This document shows, in pieces, positions 19,388-32,089 of a DNA stretch of 49,285 nt. The translations under genes and the position numbers were made by a program. The first letter of the stretch is position 1. Each line of letters begins with the position of its first letter. Source of the DNA: an uncultured Rickettsiales bacterium (GTDB lineage: Bacteria > Pseudomonadota > Alphaproteobacteria > Rickettsiales > UBA1997); contig CALXSG010000009.1 in NCBI GenBank assembly GCA_944391075.1, positions 1 through 49,285 of the forward strand. Direction: 5' to 3'. The notes beneath the pieces were generated by a model. The model worked only from the letters and a program-made list of their open reading frames with translations, had not been told where the DNA came from and ran no database searches.

Positions 19388-22090
19388 TTAAAATATAAAA
19401 TTAATACCTAAATTTAAATTTAAGCCATATCTTCCTATATTTCTATAACCAACATTAGAGAATAGCTTGATATCTTTATTTTTTAACATCTTATCAAAAC
19501 CAATACTATATTCAACATAATCTTTTAGCATAAAATCAATTAATTCAAAGGAATCAACCATAAAATTAGTTGTGTTATTTATATTAAATACACCAGCTAC
19601 ATTTATATATGGAATAAATGTATCTTCAAAAAGTGATAATTTAATTTTAATTTCCGGTGAAACTGTAAATATATCAACTACATTATTTGTTTTGATAAAA
19701 GCATCATTTTGTGTAGTATATTCGTCATTATGAATAAAAGAATAAAATAATTTTAAAGATGGTTGTAAAATCAAAGTGGAATTATTCAAAGCTTTGTAAT
19801 TAAAATTATAACCACTCTTTAAAGCAAAGCTTACTAAATAACTATTAAAATCATTTTCTATACCTTCATATTTTACATTATTATCAAAGAAAATTGCATT
19901 TGTAGAAAAAGTTGTAAAAAGTTTTTTTTCAAATAAAGTATCAAACTTTAATCCTATTAATGCACCATCTTGATTAACTTTAACCCCTAAGTACTTAGAG
20001 TTAGAACCAACATAACCAGTATAGAAACCTAATGTACCTTTAAAATTGTATGTACAATTTAAATCAAACATAGCGCTATCAAAACCAAAAATTCCGCCAT
20101 AAGTTTTTGTTTTAGTATTTAAATTGTATTTTAAGTCAATATCCTCTTTTGCAAAAAATGGTTTCATATATACATTTCTTTTATTAGAATAATTAAAGTC
20201 ATTATTTAAAATTTGATCATATATATTTAGTTGCGATAAATAGCTTCCACCAAAAGTAGACATAGGAACACTAAGAACTTCTTGATTGTATATTTTAGCA
20301 TCATTACCAATAACATTTTGAAGTAAAATAAAGCTTAAATCATGAGTTATATTATCGTAGTTAACCTCATAGTTAAAAATATTACTCTCAATTTTTGTAT
20401 TATTAAAACTTATGAAATCATAAAGATTAGTAGCTAAATCCATATCTATTGTTAGATTATTTTGAATTTCGTGTGTTAATTTAATTTTAGATATATTAAT
20501 TCCACCAGAAACATAATTAAAATCACTAGCTTTTGAAATAACATCACTATTTGCTAAATTAGACATATCTATTTCAAGCCCTAAATCAACATTACCATAT
20601 AATGTAGTTAAAATTAAATTATCGGTATGATTATTAAATAGTGTAATATTTCCACCATAAAGATTCAAAACATTACTACTATCAAAAGCCCCATATCTTC
20701 CATTATATTCACCAAGATTTGTTGAACCATCATAAATATTAATTGTCATATTAGATACTTTATCATTTATATTTATTGTTCCTGTTGATGAATTATTATT
20801 TATATTTAATATTTGATATTGATTATTACCACTAGAACCAGTTATTGAATCATTAAATAATATACTATTGCCACTTGATGCATTTAGATTAATAGTTGTA
20901 CTTCCAGTAGCATCACCAGTAGCATAAATTGCATTATAACCAGTTGAATCTTTATTATCACTAAAATTTATATTTCCACCACTAGCTGTAAGATTTATAG
21001 TATTGCCTGTTTCTTCATTATTAATAGCTCCACCCAAAGTGCCAGCTGAATTGTTTAAAAAATTAATATTGCCACCATTAGCCGTTATATTGACAATTGT
21101 ATTGCTTGATGAAGTTGTGTTATTATATAAAAAGATTGCACCACCACCTTGACTAGCTTTGTTTGCAATAAAATTTATTGAACCAGAATTTGTTGTAAGA
21201 TTAAAATTACCACCATTATTAAACAAAGCACCACCGTTCAATTCAGCTGTATTATTCATAAAATTAATATTGCCTTTATTATTTGTTTCTACATTAAATG
21301 AAGTACCTAAAAGATTATAAATAGCACCACCTTGTCCGCTAATAGCATAATTATTTACAAAGTTAATATTTCCAGAGTCTGCGATAATATTTAAGGTAGA
21401 ATTTTGATTAATAATTGCACCACCACCAGCATTAAAAGCACTACCAGATGATGAACTATCGTATGTTTTTGTGTTCCCTATAAAATTAATTTCTCCACCA
21501 GAACTTGCTTTTATTTCTAAATCAGCATATCTTTCTAATGAAATTGCACCACCAGCAAATGTAGAAGAATTATTTATAAAAGTTATATTACCATTATTAT
21601 TGGCACTTAAATAAATTTTACCACCAAGTGAATATAAAGTACCATTAGATTCGCCAACATTATCTTTAAAAATTAACCTTTCTTGTCCGGAAGATATAAA
21701 ATATAAATCATCATTAGGCCCTTCATAACCAACAACACCACCAAAATCTGTTAAATTAACAAAATTTTCAAAGATAATATTTTTAAATAAAACAATACCG
21801 GAATTTTTAAAAACAAAACCATAATATTGATTATTACCACTAAAACCACTATTGGAATTAGCGCCAATAAATACTAAATCCAAATTGTCAAATTTTCTAT
21901 CAATATTACCTTCAAGAGTAATCATACCATTCACAATAATAGTATCGCCAGAAGATAAGCTTAAATTCATTAGCTCATCATATGAAGAAATTGTATATTC
22001 ATTTGCTAAAAGACTATTAATATTTAAAAATAAAAGTATCAAAATATTTGTACCAAAATTGCTTTTCATAATACAACCATTATTCGCCAT
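19388..22090 (-). CDS. Autotransporter with Pmp-like GGAI/FxxN repeats
   Basis: Predicted cell-surface protein of 900 residues (893 if translation starts at Met8, 22069, which gives a more typical signal peptide). No ribosome site decides the start. Residues about 130-420 form six to seven repeats of about 40 residues pairing an FxxN motif (FINN, FVNN, FMNN, FIAN, FLNN) with GGAI or GGAL, as in a parallel beta-helix passenger. From about residue 620 to the end, a twelve-strand-type barrel domain ends in NLGINFIF, typical of type V secretion. The repeat style recalls chlamydial polymorphic membrane proteins, though the same motifs occur in other autotransporters. It flanks the repeat-rich region. 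Probable adhesin (inference). Confidence 0.85.
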   Translation of the reverse strand: MANNGCIMKSNFGTNILILLFLNINSLLANEYTISSYDELMNLSLSSGDTIIVNGMITLEGNIDRKFDNLDLVFIGANSNSGFSGNNQYYGFVFKNSGIVLFKNIIFENFVNLTDFGGVVGYEGPNDDLYFISSGQERLIFKDNVGESNGTLYSLGGKIYLSANNNGNITFINNSSTFAGGAISLERYADLEIKASSGGEINFIGNTKTYDSSSSGSAFNAGGGAIINQNSTLNIIADSGNINFVNNYAISGQGGAIYNLLGTSFNVETNNKGNINFMNNTAELNGGALFNNGGNFNLTTNSGSINFIANKASQGGGAIFLYNNTTSSSNTIVNITANGGNINFLNNSAGTLGGAINNEETGNTINLTASGGNINFSDNKDSTGYNAIYATGDATGSTTINLNASSGNSILFNDSITGSSGNNQYQILNINNNSSTGTININDKVSNMTINIYDGSTNLGEYNGRYGAFDSSNVLNLYGGNITLFNNHTDNLILTTLYGNVDLGLEIDMSNLANSDVISKASDFNYVSGGINISKIKLTHEIQNNLTIDMDLATNLYDFISFNNTKIESNIFNYEVNYDNITHDLSFILLQNVIGNDAKIYNQEVLSVPMSTFGGSYLSQLNIYDQILNNDFNYSNKRNVYMKPFFAKEDIDLKYNLNTKTKTYGGIFGFDSAMFDLNCTYNFKGTLGFYTGYVGSNSKYLGVKVNQDGALIGLKFDTLFEKKLFTTFSTNAIFFDNNVKYEGIENDFNSYLVSFALKSGYNFNYKALNNSTLILQPSLKLFYSFIHNDEYTTQNDAFIKTNNVVDIFTVSPEIKIKLSLFEDTFIPYINVAGVFNINNTTNFMVDSFELIDFMLKDYVEYSIGFDKMLKNKDIKLFSNVGYRNIGRYGLNLNLGINFIF

Positions 22091-22237
22091 TATTAAAATA
22101 TTATATATATTTTAAATTGCAATAATTATTTATTTTCTTTTATAAAAAAATCATAAAAATTACTTAATAAAAATTACTTGAAAAATATTTTTTTCTTTGT
22201 TAGAAATTTGACATATTATTAATAATTTTTTTAAAAA

Positions 22238-22660
22238 ATGATCGAAAGAACATTATCAATTTTAAAACCTGATGCAGTTAGAAGAGGTTTAACTGGAAAA
22301 ATCAATTCCGTATTTGAAGAAAACGGACTCAAAATTGTAGCTCAAAAAATGATTTTATTAACAGAAGAACAAGCTAAAAAATTCTATATGGAACATAGTG
22401 AAAAAAGTTTCTATAATGAGTTGGTTAAATTTATGACTTCCGGCCCTGTTATAGTTCAAGTTTTAGAAGGTGAAAATGCAATACTTAAAAACAGAGAATT
22501 AATGGGAAAAACAAATTATGCAGAAGCAGCTGAAGGAACAATTAGAAAAATGTATGCTACAAGTATTCAAGAAAATGTTGTTCATGGTTCTGACTCATTA
22601 AATAGTGTTGGAAGAGAAATTTCTTTCTTCTTCTCAGAAATAGAAATTCAAAAATATTAA
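22238..22660 (+). CDS. ndk: Nucleoside diphosphate kinase
   Basis: Transfers the terminal phosphate from ATP to nucleoside diphosphates through a phosphohistidine. 140 residues, standard. The N-terminus is [20 protein letters not shown], and the catalytic histidine is His116 in NVVHGSDS. It is cytosolic. It begins a plus-strand run with folD and ligA but has its own terminator, and it diverges from the autotransporter. Confidence 0.97.
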   Translation: MIERTLSILKPDAVRRGLTGKINSVFEENGLKIVAQKMILLTEEQAKKFYMEHSEKSFYNELVKFMTSGPVIVQVLEGENAILKNRELMGKTNYAEAAEGTIRKMYATSIQENVVHGSDSLNSVGREISFFFSEIEIQKY

Positions 22661-22668
22661 TAATTTTT

Positions 22669-22698
22669 AATAGAAGATATTTTTTAATATCTTCTATT
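22669..22698 (+). terminator. Terminator after ndk
   Basis: A 12-bp perfect stem (22669-22680 with 22687-22698) with a six-base loop directly follows the ndk stop. The T-run is short, so termination may be partial, leaving folD partly read through. Confidence 0.6.
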
Positions 22699-22720
22699 TT
22701 AAAAATAAGAGAGGTATTTT

Positions 22721-23593
22721 ATGGAAAGCAAAATTATTAGTGGAACAGAATTAGCAAATAAAATAAAAGCTAATCTTAAAGAAAAAATTGATGAAATCAA
22801 AAATGAATGCAATAAAGTACCTTGTCTTGCCGTTATCATAGTTGGTGATGATCCAGCTAGTAAAGTATATGTAAAAAATAAAGAAAAAGCTTGTGAAAAA
22901 TGTGGTATTAAATCTTTAAAATATGAATTGCCACAAGAAACACCAGAAGAAGAATTAATTAAAATTATTGAAAAATTAAATAATAATGATGAAGTGAATG
23001 GAATTTTAGTTCAATTACCACTTCCTAAACATATCAATACTACTAAAATTATAGAAAAAATTAATCCATACAAAGATGTTGATTGTTTCCATCCAATAAA
23101 TATTGGAAAATTATTTGTTGGAGATTTTGATATAGAAAAGTCATTATTACCATGTACTCCAAAGGGTTGTGTAAAATTAATTAAATCTATAAATGAAGAT
23201 TTAACAGGTAAAAATGTATGTGTTATTGGTCGCTCAAATATAGTTGGCAAACCAGTCGCTCAATTATTATTAGATGAAAATTGCACCGTCAAAATTGCTC
23301 ACAGTAAAACAAAAGATTTAAAAGAACAATGTTTGTGGGCTGATATTCTTATCGTAGCCACAGGAAAACCAAAAATGATTACAGCTGATATGGTAAAAGA
23401 TGGAGCAATCATTATTGATGTTGGTATAAATAGAACAGCAGAAGGGCTTTGTGGAGATGTTGATTTTGCTAATGTTATTAATAAAGTTAAATATATTACC
23501 CCCGTTCCAGGTGGTGTAGGTCCTATGACGGTTGCTTGTTTAATGGAAAATGTATATAATGCATTTTTAACACAAAATAGTATACTAAAATAA
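22721..23593 (+). CDS. folD: Methylenetetrahydrofolate dehydrogenase/cyclohydrolase
   Basis: Bifunctional enzyme interconverting methylene-, methenyl- and formyl-tetrahydrofolate with NADP. 290 residues, normal. The catalytic region has KVYVKNKEKACEKCGI; family signatures NGILVQLPLPKHI and CVIGRSNIVGKPVAQLLL are clear, as is the C-terminal PVPGGVGPMTVACLMENV. A GAGGT ribosome site precedes the ATG. The lower-case neighbours ndk and ligA give it a nucleotide/DNA metabolism setting, but no shared operon is proven. Confidence 0.97.
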   Translation: MESKIISGTELANKIKANLKEKIDEIKNECNKVPCLAVIIVGDDPASKVYVKNKEKACEKCGIKSLKYELPQETPEEELIKIIEKLNNNDEVNGILVQLPLPKHINTTKIIEKINPYKDVDCFHPINIGKLFVGDFDIEKSLLPCTPKGCVKLIKSINEDLTGKNVCVIGRSNIVGKPVAQLLLDENCTVKIAHSKTKDLKEQCLWADILIVATGKPKMITADMVKDGAIIIDVGINRTAEGLCGDVDFANVINKVKYITPVPGGVGPMTVACLMENVYNAFLTQNSILK

Positions 23594-23668
23594 ATATTTG
23601 AAATTATTAAAAAAATAATTAAAAATATTGAACTTTTTATATTTCAATATATTCTAAAAATGTATTAA

Positions 23669-25834
<2,166 letters not shown>

Positions 25835-25863
25835 TTGATTTTTCTAAAAAAATATTATATAAT
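25835..25863 (+). promoter_or_regulatory. Promoter for the 538-residue unknown gene
   Basis: TTGATT (25835-25840) and TATAAT (25858-25863) are separated by exactly 17 bases, close to the housekeeping sigma consensus. The predicted start of transcription is about 20 bases before the ATG at 25890, which has no ribosome site. Confidence 0.6.
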
Positions 25864-25889
25864 ATATTCACATAATATAAAATACAAAT

Positions 25890-27506
25890 ATGGAAGGGTT
25901 TTTAAAAAATAGATTCCGATATAAAGATGAAGATGGAAATAAAGTTTATTCCATAAATGTTCCAGTTGTTAACAGGGAAAATGGTTGTGTGTCTTTTGAT
26001 GAACACTTTATAACAAGAAAACTTAATATGTTTGATACACAAAATCCAACTTATTATTTATCAAACAAAGATGGTTGGAGAACAGAAATTTTAAAACAGA
26101 ATAATTCTTATTTATTAAAAATAGACAACGAAACTAAAATTAAATTATCTTTTGAAAATGACAAAGCTTTATTTGCTTATCAAAATAAAGAACAAGATTT
26201 AATATCTATTAATACAAAAACAAATCAACCTAACCTTTATATTTATTATCCTAATGGAATAACTAATCAAGTTGTTGAATATTCTGAGTTTCAAAATGAC
26301 TCACCAAATCTTAGAAGAGAATTAGAAAAAGAAAATGGCAAATATGTAAATAAAAAACTTGATCTTACATTGAATGATGGTTATAGAATTTCATCTACCT
26401 TTGAAAATGATTTAGAATATAGAAAAGAATATAGAAAAGATGGAACATTAAAATATTTAAGCACAAATAAAGTTATAGATCATAATGATTTATCAAAAAA
26501 TGAAACTTTATATTATGATTTCTATATACAAAATGTGAACTTTCCAGTTCTAAGAAATAGCGACACAAAATTAGAATTAACAGATCCAAAAACAAAAGAA
26601 AAAGCTATATTCCATCTATCAGCAGATAAGGATAAAATTTTAGATACAGAACCAAAAGATAAACGTAAACTATCAAAAATAACAAACAATGTTTTAAATA
26701 GTTTTTTAAACAATGTAGATTTTTTAAATGATACTATGGGACAAGAGTTGCCTAATGCATATTTATATGCAAATTTAAATCACGATAAAATTTTTACAAA
26801 TTTTGACATTACTAAACAACCAAAAACTTTAAAAGAATTTCAAGATAAATTTTTTGATGAGAACGATGAAGTAGAATTTAAAGTTGGTCTAATTGCTAAT
26901 AAAGCAAAAAATCATTCTTTATGTTTAATTATTCCTAACCCAAAAAAGTTTCCAAAAGAAAAAGCTATATTACTTGATAGTGCTTTTGTAAAATCTATAA
27001 AAATGAAAAATGGTACATATACAGACTTAGAACCATCTTTATTAGATGATGTAAAAATTGTAAATTCTCAAAATATACAACACGGAAATTCTTGTACATT
27101 ATTTGCTCTTGGAACAGCTGAAATAATAGCACAAAAAGATTCTTTCCTTGATATTAGAAAAGAATTTATAGATACAAAAGTTTGTAGAAATTTTAATATA
27201 CCAACTAAATTTGAAGAAGAGGTTGCAACAAAAATGCCACAAATATTTCATTTAAGAAATAAAATAAAAGATGAAAATGGCACTGGTTTAGTTAATAAAT
27301 ATTTTATAAATAATTTACAAAGAAGAGCAAATTTATATAAAGTTCACAAAAATTATCTTAATACTATCGAAAATTACAAACTTAAAAAATTGGAAAAAAA
27401 ATTCGATAAATATAAAAAAGAATCAAGAAAAAATGAAGAAAAATTTTATTTTAGAAATAAAGTTAAAAATGATAAACAAAATAATATACAAAATTTAGAG
27501 AGATAA
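25890..27506 (+). CDS. Unknown protein with a possible CE-clan cysteine-protease-like centre
   Basis: Not recognised as a known family. 538 residues, no signal peptide or membrane segment. Residues 1-240 are beta-rich and charged and include a RKEYRKDGTLKY element. Residues about 335-410 hold His342 (NHSLCLII), Asp363 (AILLDSA), Gln394/Gln397 and Cys402 (HGNSCTLFALG). This order and spacing (21 and 39 residues) is that of Ulp1/YopJ-type enzymes, where histidine, acid, glutamine and cysteine form the centre. The C-terminal 70 residues are Lys/Asn-rich and look coiled. It has its own promoter and sits 3 kb from virB10-virB11, so a secreted effector is possible, but this is inference. A non-enzymatic hypothetical protein is the alternative. 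Confidence 0.6.
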   Translation: MEGFLKNRFRYKDEDGNKVYSINVPVVNRENGCVSFDEHFITRKLNMFDTQNPTYYLSNKDGWRTEILKQNNSYLLKIDNETKIKLSFENDKALFAYQNKEQDLISINTKTNQPNLYIYYPNGITNQVVEYSEFQNDSPNLRRELEKENGKYVNKKLDLTLNDGYRISSTFENDLEYRKEYRKDGTLKYLSTNKVIDHNDLSKNETLYYDFYIQNVNFPVLRNSDTKLELTDPKTKEKAIFHLSADKDKILDTEPKDKRKLSKITNNVLNSFLNNVDFLNDTMGQELPNAYLYANLNHDKIFTNFDITKQPKTLKEFQDKFFDENDEVEFKVGLIANKAKNHSLCLIIPNPKKFPKEKAILLDSAFVKSIKMKNGTYTDLEPSLLDDVKIVNSQNIQHGNSCTLFALGTAEIIAQKDSFLDIRKEFIDTKVCRNFNIPTKFEEEVATKMPQIFHLRNKIKDENGTGLVNKYFINNLQRRANLYKVHKNYLNTIENYKLKKLEKKFDKYKKESRKNEEKFYFRNKVKNDKQNNIQNLER

Positions 27507-27538
27507 ATTTTTATAATTTTATTAAAAAATAATTAAAA

Positions 27539-27567
27539 TAATGACTAGATAAAATATCTAGCCATTA
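27539..27567. terminator. Bidirectional terminator between unknown gene and eno
   Basis: Stem of 7 bp (CTAGATA with TATCTAG) extended, across one mismatch, by 5 bp (TAATG with CATTA); loop AAA. On the plus strand it is followed by six Ts, and on the minus strand by a T-rich tract. It sits between two convergent genes and probably serves both. Confidence 0.75.
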
Positions 27568-27588
27568 CTTTTTTAATCTTACAAAATA

Positions 27589-28899
<1,311 letters not shown>

Positions 28900-28915
28900 T
28901 TAGTAATCAAAATCT

Positions 28916-28943
28916 TTTATATAAGTTTTATTTTTATTTGCAA
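28916..28943 (-). promoter_or_regulatory. Promoter of eno
   Basis: On the minus strand, TTGCAA (28943-28938) and TATAAA (28921-28916) are 16 bases apart, about 35 bases before the ATG at 28881. Both boxes are one or two bases from consensus. Together with the strong ribosome site this suits a highly expressed glycolytic gene. Confidence 0.5.
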
Positions 28944-29010
28944 GAAAATATTGTTTACAAAATAAAATTATTTATTTAAGATAAAAGAAATTCGGCAAAA
29001 TAAAAAGAAG

Positions 29011-29631
29011 ATGAAAACATATGAAGAAATAAAACCTATTTATGATAAAATTTTTCAAGGTATAAATGGTTATAGTATTAGTTTATTAGAAAGAGATATT
29101 AAAAAAAATACCAATAAAATATTTGAAGATGTGTTATATGGTGAAGTATCATTGGAATTATTATATGCTTTGTATGTTTTACCACCTGTAAATGAATATA
29201 TACAAGATAAAAAAGTTTTTTATGATTTAGGTTCTGGTATTGGTAATGCTGTTATTAGCAGTTATTTGACAGGAAATTTTGATAAATGCATTGGTATAGA
29301 ATTATTAGATAGTTTATATGAAAATTCTTTAATAGCTAAAAAAAGATTAGTTGAAATTGATAAAAAAGCCGAAAATAAAGTAAATTTTATTCATGATAAT
29401 ATTTTAAATGTAAACTTTTCCGATGCTGATTTAATTTTATTTTGTTGCCCTACAAAAGATGAAAAATTAAGAAAAAAAATGGAAGAAAAATTTAATATTT
29501 TGAAAAAAGGATCTATAATTTTATCTTTAATTCATAAATTTAAAAATAATAAAAATTTTGAGTTATTAAATGCAAAAATGGTTAGAGTTGCATGGGGAGA
29601 GACGCCTTTATTTACATATATTAAAAAATAA
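29011..29631 (+). CDS. DOT1-like SAM-dependent methyltransferase
   Basis: 206 residues. A class I methyltransferase fold is indicated by FYDLGSGIGNAVISSYLTG (SAM-binding loop, residues about 70-88) followed by the acidic end of the second strand in CIGIELLD. The DLGSGxGN motif with GIE shortly after is the arrangement in DOT1-type enzymes, which methylate a histone lysine in eukaryotes; bacterial relatives have mostly unknown substrates. The N-terminal helical part with YGEVSLELLYAL is consistent. No signal peptide. xerC follows after nine bases, so the two are probably co-transcribed. The substrate cannot be read from sequence. Confidence 0.7.
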   Translation: MKTYEEIKPIYDKIFQGINGYSISLLERDIKKNTNKIFEDVLYGEVSLELLYALYVLPPVNEYIQDKKVFYDLGSGIGNAVISSYLTGNFDKCIGIELLDSLYENSLIAKKRLVEIDKKAENKVNFIHDNILNVNFSDADLILFCCPTKDEKLRKKMEEKFNILKKGSIILSLIHKFKNNKNFELLNAKMVRVAWGETPLFTYIKK

Positions 29632-29640
29632 AAATAAAAA

Positions 29641-30561
29641 ATGAAAAATGAAAATATACAAAATTTAATTAATGATTTTTTATTATATTTAAGCATGGAA
29701 AAAAGAGATTCAAAAAATACTATAATTTCTTATAGAAATGATTTGAACGATTTTATATTTTTTGTAAAAAATAAATTAAATATTGAACCAGAATTAGAGA
29801 ATTTACTAAAATTAAAACATGCCGATTTTAGAGCATGGTTAAGTTATAAAAAATTAAATAACTATGAAAATTCTTCTATGTCAAGAGAGTTATCAGCGGT
29901 AAAAAGTTTTTATAAATATTTATCAAAAGAAAAATTGGGAAATAATGCTATTATTTCTATTATGAAAAATCCAAAGGTTAAAAAATCAATACCACGAGCT
30001 GTTGATAAAGTAAATATTGATAAAATTATGGATTGCATTTATGATATGCATAAAGATAATTGGCAAGCAGAAAGAGATATTGCTATTTGTACTTTAATAT
30101 ATGGTTGTGGACTTCGAATTTCAGAAGCTTTTAATATTACAAGAAGACAATTTTTTCAAAACAAAGATTCTATTACAATCGTTGGAAAAGGAAATAAAAT
30201 GAGAAATTTGCCTATATTACCAATTATTACTGAAAGAATAAATAAATATATTAAAGATTGCCCATATACAATAATGCCAGATGATTTTTTATTCAAGTCA
30301 GCAAGAGGATTAAAATATTCAACAGTATTATTTCAAAAGCTAATTCAAAATATAAGAATTATGCTTGATTTGCCAGATGAAATTACACCACATGCTTTAA
30401 GACATTCATTTGCAACACATCTCTTAGAAAATGGAGCTGATTTAAGAAGTATACAAGAACTATTAGGACATTCTAGTTTATCCACAACACAAATTTATAC
30501 AAAAATAGATAAAAATAAATTATTAAAAGATTATTCTAAATTACATCCAAGAAATAAATAA
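29641..30561 (+). CDS. xerC: Tyrosine recombinase, XerC/XerD type
   Basis: Site-specific recombinase that resolves chromosome dimers at dif with a partner. 306 residues, as expected. It has an N-terminal SAM-like core-binding domain (residues about 5-95) and a catalytic domain with Arg159 (GCGLRISEA), Lys183, His251 and Arg254 (HALRHSFATH), His277 (GHSS) and the nucleophile Tyr286 (QIYT). Length and motifs match housekeeping Xer proteins rather than phage integrases. The GCGLRISEA form favours XerC, but XerD cannot be excluded. No tRNA or attachment-site duplication is adjacent. Confidence 0.88.
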   Translation: MKNENIQNLINDFLLYLSMEKRDSKNTIISYRNDLNDFIFFVKNKLNIEPELENLLKLKHADFRAWLSYKKLNNYENSSMSRELSAVKSFYKYLSKEKLGNNAIISIMKNPKVKKSIPRAVDKVNIDKIMDCIYDMHKDNWQAERDIAICTLIYGCGLRISEAFNITRRQFFQNKDSITIVGKGNKMRNLPILPIITERINKYIKDCPYTIMPDDFLFKSARGLKYSTVLFQKLIQNIRIMLDLPDEITPHALRHSFATHLLENGADLRSIQELLGHSSLSTTQIYTKIDKNKLLKDYSKLHPRNK

Positions 30562-30565
30562 TATC

Positions 30566-30594
30566 TTGACATTAAGTTTTTTATTCTAGATAAT
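30566..30594 (+). promoter_or_regulatory. Strong promoter upstream of virB10
   Basis: A perfect TTGACA (30566-30571) and a GATAAT -10 (30589-30594) are 17 bases apart. Transcription would start near 30601, about 20 bases ahead of the virB10 ATG. It begins directly after the xerC stop, so virB10-virB11 are a separate transcription unit. Confidence 0.7.
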
Positions 30595-30621
30595 TTTATT
30601 AGTGTATTATCAATATATTTT

Positions 30622-32088
30622 ATGGCTGAAAACAATAAAGAAAAAGATAATGAGTTAGATGACACCGAAGATTCTGAAGAAGAAGATATAGGTGTCGGAA
30701 ACGCTAAACAGAATAAAATAATTATTATTGTTGTATCAGTAATATTAGTTTCTGCTTCTGTGTACTTTTTTCTCCTAAAAGAACCAGCAGAAACGGCTAA
30801 TACAGAACAAACAAATGAAATAATAATTAGCGATGGTGGGGTTCAGCCATTAACTGGAGAACAAGTTGATTACAATGTGACGGATATTTTAGATACATTA
30901 CCAGATGCAAATTTTACAATTCCAAATAATACACAAGACACAATACCAGTATTGCCAGAAATACCAGAATTACCTGATGAAATTAAACAACAAATTGCTC
31001 AAAACATAGCGGGAAATACAAATAATAATATTCCACTACAACCAACTATACAACAAAATACCCAAGAAACATATACGAAAGAACAAGTTGATAACATGAT
31101 AGAGAATAAAATAAAAGAAATAATGCAACAGCAAAATAATCAACAAAATAATCAGCAGATTAATCAAAAAGAACAAGCTTCACTAACAAATAATATTTTA
31201 CCACAAAATATAAATCAAAATACAAATAATCAAGAAAATATTAATGATCTTTTAACAGATTCAAATATATCAAGTGTAGCTTCAATCCAAAAAACAAAAG
31301 TTTTAAACGAAAGAATGGGTCGTTCTATTTTTTCATTAAGTGGTGGCTCCGGCCCTGCTAATAGTATGCCACAAGATTCTGATGCAATTATATTAACATA
31401 TATGGATTCTAAACTAGATATCCCAACAAAAGTTCCTGATATTATGCCAACACAAATTACAGATTTAACCAGAACAATATTACAAGGAAAAATTATAAAT
31501 GCTGCATTAGAAACAGCTATTGATACCGATATAGCAAGCGATATTAGAGCTGTAATTACAAGAGATGTTTTTGCTGAAGAAGGAAAAAATATCTTAATAC
31601 CAAAAGGTTCTAGAATTATTGGAACATATTCAACAAATGTTAATGCAGGCCAAACCAGAGTTACAATAAATTGGAACAGAATAATAAGAGTTGATGGTAT
31701 GAGTCTTAATATTGCTTCTATTGGCGCCGATAGACTTGGCAGAGCTGGTGTTCAAGGTGAAGTTGACAATAAATACGCACAAAGATTAGCTAATACATTT
31801 TTATCTAGTATCCTTAGTGTTGGAACAAGTTTAGCCGTTGAAAAAATGAGTGGCTCAACAGGTATTACAAGTACAGTTAGTTCTTTAACGGGCGAAACGA
31901 CTACAACTAGTGGTAAAGCCTCAGATTATGCTTTAATTGATGCTACACAAAATTTAATGGATGAAGCACAAAATATTGTTGATAATATAGCTAGCCAAAA
32001 ACCTGTAATTAGAATACCACAAGGTGAAAAAATTACTATTATGGTTACACAAGATGTAACACTTCCTGTATATAAAAGAGGTAATTAA
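30622..32088 (+). CDS. virB10: Type IV secretion protein VirB10
   Basis: Energy-sensing scaffold that spans the envelope in type IV secretion. 488 residues. The cytoplasmic N-terminus is acidic (DDTEDSEEED), one membrane helix lies at about residues 32-52, then a Pro/Gln/Asn-rich periplasmic linker up to about 205. The C-terminal TrbI/VirB10 domain contains ILQGKIINAALETAIDTD, a conserved VITRDVF, LIPKGSRIIGTYS and a final PQGEKITIMVTQDV. Only virB11 follows; VirB8, VirB9 and VirD4 are absent from the window. The linker is longer and more Gln-rich than in most homologues. The strong upstream promoter argues that the system is expressed. Confidence 0.9.
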   Translation: MAENNKEKDNELDDTEDSEEEDIGVGNAKQNKIIIIVVSVILVSASVYFFLLKEPAETANTEQTNEIIISDGGVQPLTGEQVDYNVTDILDTLPDANFTIPNNTQDTIPVLPEIPELPDEIKQQIAQNIAGNTNNNIPLQPTIQQNTQETYTKEQVDNMIENKIKEIMQQQNNQQNNQQINQKEQASLTNNILPQNINQNTNNQENINDLLTDSNISSVASIQKTKVLNERMGRSIFSLSGGSGPANSMPQDSDAIILTYMDSKLDIPTKVPDIMPTQITDLTRTILQGKIINAALETAIDTDIASDIRAVITRDVFAEEGKNILIPKGSRIIGTYSTNVNAGQTRVTINWNRIIRVDGMSLNIASIGADRLGRAGVQGEVDNKYAQRLANTFLSSILSVGTSLAVEKMSGSTGITSTVSSLTGETTTTSGKASDYALIDATQNLMDEAQNIVDNIASQKPVIRIPQGEKITIMVTQDVTLPVYKRGN

Positions 32089-32089
32089 A

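Noticed and set aside
22208-22236. TTGACA upstream of ndk as promoter
   Set aside because: A -10 box at correct spacing would put the transcription start at the ATG itself; weak match TTAAAA, so not reported.
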